Shown here in pieces: positions 57,752-64,000 of a stretch of DNA of 64,000 nt (its first letter is position 1; every line of letters begins with the position of its first letter). The notes beneath the pieces are model-generated. The model searched no databases, was not told the DNA's origin, and saw only the letters and a program-made list of their open reading frames with translations. The position numbers and the translations under genes were made by a program. The stretch is taken from positions 1 to 64,000 of the forward strand of contig NZ_LZHT01000103.1 of the NCBI RefSeq assembly GCF_001667315.1, written 5' to 3'. Source of the stretch: Mycobacterium sp. 852002-10029_SCH5224772 (GTDB lineage: Bacteria > Actinomycetota > Actinomycetes > Mycobacteriales > Mycobacteriaceae).

Positions 57752-60654
57752 TCATGCCATGGCGTTTTGCCGCTTGGCCGTTGAGGCATCCGCGTCCTCG
57801 CCGAGGAGGAGCGAACGAACGAGTCGACGCGGCCCGAAGGGCCGGAGCAGGTAGCTCGCCGGCCGCGGGCGGACCCGGAGCGGCCACCAGAACCAGCGGC
57901 CGAGCAGCGCCGCGATGGACGGTGTCATCAGGGAGCGCACGATCAGGGTGTCGAACAGCAGGCCGAGGCCGATCGTGCTTCCGGCCTGGCCGATGGAGCG
58001 CAGGTCGCTGGCGACCATCGACATCATGGTGAAGGCGAAGACCAGGCCCGCCGCGGTGACGACTCCGCCGGTGCTGCCCATGGATCGGATGATGCCCGTC
58101 CTCAGTCCGGCGCCGATCTCCTCCTGGAACCGTGACACCAGCAACAGGTTGTAGTCGGATCCGACGGCGAGCAGGATGATCAGCCCGAACACCGGGGCGA
58201 TCCAGTTCAACTCCAGGCCAAAGAGGTGTTGCCACACCAACACCGAGAGCCCGAACGCGGCACCCAGCGACAGCAGCACCGTCCCGATAATTACCAAAGA
58301 CGCGATCAAGGCTCGGGTGATAATCAGCATGACGGCGAAAATCAGTGTCAGAGCCGCTATTCCGACGATCAGCAGGTCATATTGGGACCCCGCCTGGATG
58401 TCACGGTAGATGGCCGCCGTGCCGGTGAGGTAGAACTTCGCCCCGGTCAGGTTGGTTCCCTTCACGGCTTGGTATGCGGCCGCCAGTTCCGGCTTGACCG
58501 TGGAGATGCCTGCTGGCGTCGCGGGATCCGCGTCGTGGGTGATGATGAAGCGCGCCGCCTTGCCGTCCGGCGAAAGGAAGAGCCTCAAACCGCGCTGAAA
58601 GTCGGGATTCTGGAACGCCTCCGGCGGGAGATAGAAATAGTCGCCGCTCTTGGAGGCGTCGAAAGCCTGGCCCATCGCGCTGGCGGTATCGGTCATCTGG
58701 GCCATCTGCGTGACCAGGCCCGAGAAGCTGCTGTGCATCGTGAGCAAAGTCCCTTGCATGGACTTCGCCACCGCGATGATCGGGGGGAACTGCGCGAGCA
58801 TCTGCGGCACTATCGCGTCCACGTTGGTCATGTCTTTGATCAGCGCTCTCATGTTCTCGCTGAACTTGTCCACACCGTCGATCGCCTCGAACACAGACCT
58901 GGAAGCCCAACAGACCGGGATGTTGAAACAGTGCTGTTCCCAATACAAATAGCTGCGGAACGGTCGGGCGAAATCGTCGAAGTCCGCTAGATGGTCTCGC
59001 ATCTGGTCCAACGTGGCTTGCATCTCGTGCATGTCGCCGACCATGTGATGCGTCGTGTCACTCATCTGTCCCAGCAAGCGCTGCATGCGTTCCATCGAGC
59101 CGATCATGGCGCCGAGATCGTCACTCATCGTGAGCATGTCGGCCGTCCGGTCCCTCATGAACTGAAGGTTCTGCTGGATCGGAATCGCTTGGGCGCTCAT
59201 CTGGAACGGTATCGACGTGTGCTCGATCGGCCCGCCCAGCGGGCGGGTGATGCTCTGCACCATCGCGATTCCCGGCGAGCGAAAGACGTCCTTGGCAATC
59301 CGGTCCAGGATGATCATGTCGCCGCTATTGCGCATGTCGTGATCGCTCTCGACCATGAGGATGTCGGGATTCATTGTCGCGGCGGTGAAATGGCGCTCGG
59401 CGGCCGCGTATCCGACGTTCGAGGGCAAGCTGCTGGGAATGTAGAAGCGATCGTTGTAGCTGATCTTCATGCTCGGCATGATCAGGATGCCGACGATCGC
59501 GAGGGTTAGCGAGGCCGCGAGCACGGGACCGGGCCAGCGCACCGTGGCGGCGCCGATCCGCCGCCATCCGTGGACTTTGACGGCCCGCTTCGGATCAAGC
59601 AGGCCGAATCGGCTGGCTACGGCGACTACCGCCGGCGCCGCGGTGAGCGCGCCCGCGACAACGACAACCAACCCCAACGCGGATGGAATGCCCAGCGCCT
59701 TGAAATACGACAGCCGGGCCAAGTGGAGGCAGAAGGTGGCCCCGGCGATCGTCAGCCCCGATCCCAAGATGATATGGAAGGTCCCGCGAAACATCGTGTA
59801 ATAGGCGACTTCTCGGTCCTGGCCGGCCTGACGAGCCTCCTGGTAGCGCCCGATGAGAAAAATCGCGTAATCGGTTCCGGCCGCGATCGCCAACGAGGAC
59901 AGCATCGCAACGACGAACGTCGAAAAGCCCAATAGGCCAGAGTTCCCCAGGAGCGCGACAAGCCCTCTGGCCGTGCCCATCTCGAAACCCACCATCACGA
60001 GAACCAGAAGCATCGTGCTGATGGAACGGTAGGCGATGAAGAGCATGATCATGATGACCACGCCCGTCACGCCCATCATCTTGAACATGCTTTTATCGGC
60101 GGCCTCGTTCATGTCCGTCGTCAGCGGTGCCGGGCCGGTGACGTAGACCTTGAGCCCCTTGGGCGGCGCCGACTTGTCGACGATCTCCCGTACGGCGTCC
60201 ACGGATTCGTTGCCCAGGGTGCTGCCCTGATTGCCGGCCAAATTGAGTTGGACGTAGGCGGCTTCGCCGTCGCGGCTCTGGACTCCGGCGGCGGTGAGCG
60301 GATCTCCCCACACGTTCTGGACGTGCTGCACGTGCTCGGGATCGGCCGCCAGCTTCTTCACCAAGCCGTCGTAATAGCGGTGCGCTTCCTCTCCGAGCGG
60401 CTTATCGCCCTCCACAACGATCATCGCGGTGCTGTCGGAATCCGACTCGTGGAATGTCGCGCCGATGCGCTTGGCGGCGATCATCGCCGGCGCATCTTGA
60501 GGTGACATCGTCACCGCGTGATTCCGGGCGACCGACTCGATCGGTGGCACAAGCACATTCAGCGCGACGGTCAACAGCAGCCATGCCACCAGGATGGGTA
60601 CGGCGAACCTGCGGACGAACCGCATGAATCTTGGACGAGCGTCGTTGTCGGCGT

Positions 60655-60658
<4 letters not shown>
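57752..60658 (-). CDS. MmpL-family RND transporter
   Basis: 968 residues. Two RND halves: TM1 [17 protein letters not shown], a periplasmic porter domain, then helices 2-6 including [18 protein letters not shown] (Asp-Tyr pair of the proton relay), and again [19 protein letters not shown] in the second half. The long loop (about residues 400-740) with repeated [16 protein letters not shown] and [22 protein letters not shown] helices is typical of the MmpL4/5 cluster that exports siderophores or lipids. It overlaps mmpS by 4 bp. Confidence 0.94.
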
Positions 60659-61454
<796 letters not shown>

Positions 61455-61484
61455 TAGCTCAGCTGTTACGAAAGGGAAGGGCGA

Positions 61485-62099
61485 ATGTCCCCCACCGAGA
61501 GCGATCACACTGAACCGAAGGTGACGCTGTGGCTAGACCCGGTATGCCCGTTTTCGTGGAACACCGCGCGTTGGCTACGCGCGGTTGCCGAAGCAACCGG
61601 ATCGGCCATCGATTGGCAACTGATGAGCCTGGCAGCTCTCAACGAGGGACGGGACCTCACGCCCGCACAGCAGGCCCGGATGCGTGACTCGCAACAGGTC
61701 GGTCGGCTGATGGCCGCCCTCGCCCGCGACCACGGCCCCGCGGGATGGGTGGACGCGTATTTCGCGTTCGGCGAGCGATACTTCGAGCGTTCCGAGCCCA
61801 TTGACGCCAATCTCGTCGCGCACGTCTTGATGACGGTGGGGGCCCGTGGCGCCACGGCAGCGGCGGTTTCGGACACTTCCTTGGACGGGTTCATCCGGCA
61901 CCAACATCAAGCGGGCCAAGAGGCGCTGGGTGAAACTGGCGGTAGCCCGATCCTGCGGATCGGCAAACACGCATTTTTCGGGCCGGTGCTGACCGCGCTG
62001 CCCGATGCCGAAGCCGGCACCGCGCTGTTCGATGCGGTCGCCACGTTGGCCGCAACCCCGCAGTTCGCTCAGTTGCAGCGACCACGGAGTCGCGCCTAG
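61485..62099 (+). CDS. DsbA-like thioredoxin-fold protein (Rv2466c family, CPFS variant)
   Basis: 204 residues, 30 bp after the repressor gene, with AAGGGAAGG upstream. A DsbA fold: LWLDPVCPFSWNTARWL at residues ~13-29, AQQARMRDSQQVGRLMAAL and the closing GGSPILRIGKHAFFGPVL (cis-Pro). Rv2466c, a mycothiol-dependent reductase, has CPWC; here the second Cys is Ser, giving a one-cysteine CPFS site. It could still form a mixed disulfide with mycothiol. Its operon with a thiol-reactive repressor suits a role in redox or sulfur stress. Confidence 0.85.
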   Translation: MSPTESDHTEPKVTLWLDPVCPFSWNTARWLRAVAEATGSAIDWQLMSLAALNEGRDLTPAQQARMRDSQQVGRLMAALARDHGPAGWVDAYFAFGERYFERSEPIDANLVAHVLMTVGARGATAAAVSDTSLDGFIRHQHQAGQEALGETGGSPILRIGKHAFFGPVLTALPDAEAGTALFDAVATLAATPQFAQLQRPRSRA

Positions 62100-62152
62100 C
62101 CCGGTGCGCGACGAAAACTTGGGTAGTTCAAGGGTGAAAAGAGGAGAAACAC

Positions 62153-62554
62153 ATGACATCAGGATTGAGCACCACGCTGCACACCTCGTTCGACGACGCG
62201 GTGGACCGGACGACAAAGGCACTGGCCGACCAGGGTTTCGGCGTGTTGACCACCATCGACGTGAAAGCCACCCTGAAGCAAAAGCTCGGCGAGGAGATGG
62301 AGAACTATCTCATCCTGGGTGCCTGCAACCCCGGGCTGGCACATCGCGCGCTGGACATCCACCGCCAGATCGGCCAGTTACTGCCGTGCAACGTGGTGGT
62401 GCGTTCCGACCCGGCCGGCGACGGCGATGCCGTTCTGGTCGAGGCGATGGACCCCCAACTCATGGTCACGGTGACCGGTAAGGCGGGGGCTCTGCAGGAC
62501 GTTGCGGACGAGGCCACCACCAGGCTGCAAGCGGCGATCGACGCGCTCGGGTAA
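62153..62554 (+). CDS. DUF302 family protein
   Basis: 133 residues: LHTSFDDAVDRTTKALADQG, FGVLTTIDVKATLKQKLG, ENYLILGACNPGLAHRALDI and the acidic AVLVEAMDPQLMVTVTG. This is the complete DUF302 domain, a small alpha/beta protein of unknown function often near sulfur-, metal- or thiol-related genes. Last gene of the csoR-like operon, 53 bp after the DsbA-like gene, with AAGAGGAGAAA before the ATG. Confidence 0.9.
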   Translation: MTSGLSTTLHTSFDDAVDRTTKALADQGFGVLTTIDVKATLKQKLGEEMENYLILGACNPGLAHRALDIHRQIGQLLPCNVVVRSDPAGDGDAVLVEAMDPQLMVTVTGKAGALQDVADEATTRLQAAIDALG

Positions 62555-62738
62555 CCAGCCCCTTCGTTTTCGTCCACGAATTGATCCACGACTTGAACGG
62601 CTAAGACGTTGGATTCAAGATCGGCACCGAGTGATAACGGCCCGCACGCTCGTGATCGCGGGCATCGTGGTGGTGCTGTACGGCATCGCCTAGTGGGCGC
62701 CGCGGTCCAGCGAAAGCCGCAATATCCGCGCGCGGGAA

Positions 62739-62912
62739 TCAGCTGTCTTGGCTTCGCGCTTCAGCTCCGGTCTCGCCGGCGTCGAACGTGTCGTCAGAAC
62801 CGGCCGCCCCTACGTACGAGCCGTCGTCCTCGCCTGCGGCGGCGCGCGACCGTGCCTCGTGCGTTTCGGCGTCCACGTCTGATTCGGACTTGTGTCCCTT
62901 GCCTTCGAGCAT
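62739..62912 (-). CDS. small acidic protein (57 aa)
   Basis: ATG 62912 is preceded by GGGAAGGAAAGC, a strong ribosome binding site, and opens a frame of 57 codons rich in Glu/Asp/Gly: MLEGKGHKSESDVDAETHEA, then RSRAAAGEDDGSYVGAAGS and DDTFDAGETGAEARSQDS. It has no hydrophobic core, so is probably disordered. No family is recognised. The gap before it (62555-62738) holds nothing I can support. Confidence 0.6.
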   Translation of the reverse strand: MLEGKGHKSESDVDAETHEARSRAAAGEDDGSYVGAAGSDDTFDAGETGAEARSQDS

Positions 62913-63201
62913 GCTTTCCTTCCCTGCAGCTCATTGCGTTCAGGTAGGGATTCCCACGTTGCCCACCGTGAAACACGCCGGGTGGCTACCGCGCCAGGAA
63001 GTCGAGCGGTGCCGGGTGGCGGATGTGGCAGCCGTGTGGCCCGTCGGCGATCACGCACAGTTCGTCCGGCCGACCGATCCTGCTGATGCATCCGTGGCGA
63101 CTCCCGGTCAGGCGTAGTCGGCCCAGGTCCTGTCGGCCTGATGGCCATGTCGCGCGGCCCCGGCGCTATTGTTGGCAGCCGAAACCCAAGGAGAACACCC
63201 A
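62913..63201. other. gap before htdZ with an open frame lacking a start
   Basis: On the minus strand 62986-63165 stays open for 59 codons with high third-position GC near its end and could code for ...PDELCVIADGPHGCHIRH..., but no ATG or useful GTG begins it. It may be a decayed small gene. The htdZ ribosome binding site (AAGGAG) is at 63188-63193. Confidence 0.3.
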
Positions 63202-63657
63202 ATGCGCACCTTCGAATCAGTCGCCGACCTCACCGCCGCTGCGGGCGAGGCTCTGGGTCACAGTGAGTGGGTCACCATCACCCAGGACGACGTCAACCTG
63301 TTCGCCGACGCGACCGGCGATCATCAATGGATCCACGTCGACCCGGAGCGAGCCGCCTCGGGCCCGTTCGGCAAGACCATCGCCCACGGTTTCATGACCC
63401 TGGCGCTATTGCCGCAGTTGCAGCACCAGATCTACACCGTCAACGGCATCAAGCTCGCAATCAACTACGGCCTCAACAAGGTTCGTTTCCCCGCGCCCGT
63501 TCCGGTCGGCTCGCGGGTCCGCGCGCAAAGTTCGTTGGTCAGCGTCGACGACGTGGGTAACGGTGCCGTGCAGGCGACCATATCGACCACCGTCGAGATC
63601 GAGGGATCGGCCAAGCCGGCGTGCGTGGCCGAGAGCGTGGTCCGCTTCGTCGCCTGA
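63202..63657 (+). CDS. htdZ: (R)-specific enoyl-CoA hydratase HtdZ
   Basis: 151 residues, the same length as Rv0130, from ATG 63202 with AAGGAG 9 nt upstream. MaoC hot-dog fold: SEWVTITQDDVNLFADATGD, HQWIHVDPERAA (catalytic Asp/His of the hydratase-2 motif) and GPFGKTIAHGFMTLALLPQL. It hydrates trans-2-enoyl-CoA to the (R)-3-hydroxyacyl-CoA. It converges on fadE1 with a 6-bp gap. Confidence 0.96.
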   Translation: MRTFESVADLTAAAGEALGHSEWVTITQDDVNLFADATGDHQWIHVDPERAASGPFGKTIAHGFMTLALLPQLQHQIYTVNGIKLAINYGLNKVRFPAPVPVGSRVRAQSSLVSVDDVGNGAVQATISTTVEIEGSAKPACVAESVVRFVA

Positions 63658-63663
63658 GGCGCT

Positions 63664-64000
63664 TTAGAACTCGGCGACCGCGTGTTCCAGGCGTTCGGCC
63701 AGCCGCGCCTGGGCTTCGGCTCGCCGGGTCGGGATATGAGCCGACGGGAAAGGTGTTGTCACGGGCTCGTATTCACGAAGGGTGCGGCGGGCCACCGTCA
63801 TCTTGTGCAGTTCGGTGGCGCCGTCGGCGATGCCCAGCGACTCGGCGGCGACCATCATTTTGACGAAGGGCATCTCGTCGGAGACGCCGAGCGCACCGTG
63901 CAGGTGCATGGCCCGCTGCGCGACGTCGTGGAGCACCTGCGGCATGGCAACCTTCACTGCCGCGATGTCGCGCCGCACTTTCTGATAGTCGTGGTGCTTG
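63664..64000 (-). CDS. fadE1: acyl-CoA dehydrogenase FadE1, C-terminal part
   Basis: The last ~111 residues; the gene continues past the right edge. They contain the C-terminal helical domain of acyl-CoA dehydrogenases: VRRDIAAVKVAMPQVLHDVA, MHLHGALGVSDEMPFVKMM (the FAD/substrate-shaping QxxGGxG-like site is HGALG) and GIADGATELHKMTVARRTL. It oxidises an acyl-CoA to the enoyl-CoA with FAD. The place next to htdZ matches Rv0131c, and the two enzymes act in series in beta-oxidation. Confidence 0.92.
   Translation of the reverse strand, partial: KHHDYQKVRRDIAAVKVAMPQVLHDVAQRAMHLHGALGVSDEMPFVKMMVAAESLGIADGATELHKMTVARRTLREYEPVTTPFPSAHIPTRRAEAQARLAERLEHAVAEF

Noticed and set aside
57708-58235. N-terminal extension of the metallophosphoesterase
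   Set aside because: It lies opposite the reading frame of the MmpL end, and the phosphoesterase fold starts at 57707.
62631-62693. 20-residue hydrophobic peptide starting at a GTG
   Set aside because: It looks like a membrane helix but has no ribosome binding site and is too short to support.

Overview
The window is chromosomal DNA of a mycobacterium, most likely a slow-growing non-tuberculous species. It is GC-rich, and from memory of M. tuberculosis H37Rv the segment from about 40.0 to 54.8 kb plus the last 0.8 kb follows the order Rv0116c (ldtA), Rv0117 (oxyS), Rv0118c (oxcA), Rv0119 (fadD7), Rv0120c (fusA2), Rv0121c, Rv0125 (pepA), Rv0126 (treS), Rv0127 (mak), Rv0128, Rv0129c (fbpC), Rv0130 (htdZ), Rv0131c (fadE1). 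The giant P-type ATPase ctpI (Rv0107c type) and an Rv0111-like acyltransferase also occur. No tRNA, rRNA, insertion sequence, phage gene or CRISPR array was seen.

Layout. 0-8 kb: 5' part of a secreted cutinase, an SDR/acyl-CoA ligase pair, and ctpI. 8-12 kb: an ECF sigma factor with a SnoaL-like tail, an SDR plus a DUF899 protein, a small unknown gene, and divergent NTF2-like and SRPBCC genes sharing a perfect inverted repeat. 12-29 kb: a two-armed divergent catabolic cluster around a GntR-type regulator. The minus arm encodes an SMP-30 beta-propeller lactonase, the GntR regulator, two acyl-CoA ligases, an SDR and a zinc alcohol dehydrogenase. The plus arm encodes an SDR, a Rieske oxygenase, a Baeyer-Villiger monooxygenase, a second SDR, a CaiB-type CoA-transferase, an unusual thiamine-diphosphate enzyme and an aldehyde dehydrogenase. 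Genes overlap by 1-11 bp or nearly abut. The set reads as a pathway that hydroxylates a substrate, oxidises it to a ketone, inserts oxygen, opens the lactone, oxidises to the acid and activates it with CoA; the substrate is unknown, an alicyclic or terpenoid ketone being the simplest guess.

29-40 kb: acyltransferase, O-methyltransferase, an M-box magnesium riboswitch leading a 71-residue ORF and an NRAMP-family transporter with altered metal-site motifs, a quinone-oxidoreductase-like protein, a lipoprotein, and a carboxylic acid reductase with a perfect CRP-type site upstream. 40-55 kb: the conserved block, including the oxalate pair (oxcA, fadD7), the trehalose-to-maltose-1-phosphate pair (treS, mak) and antigen 85C. 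55-63 kb: genes between fbpC and htdZ that are absent there in M. tuberculosis: a MarR/ABC exporter operon, a metallophosphoesterase, an mmpS-mmpL pair, and a divergent CsoR/CstR-like repressor operon with a DsbA-like protein and a DUF302 protein, controlled by a clear ATACCC-n4-GGGTAT operator. A 57-residue acidic protein precedes htdZ. The window ends inside fadE1.

Most functional statements are from motif and family recognition by eye; no search was run.
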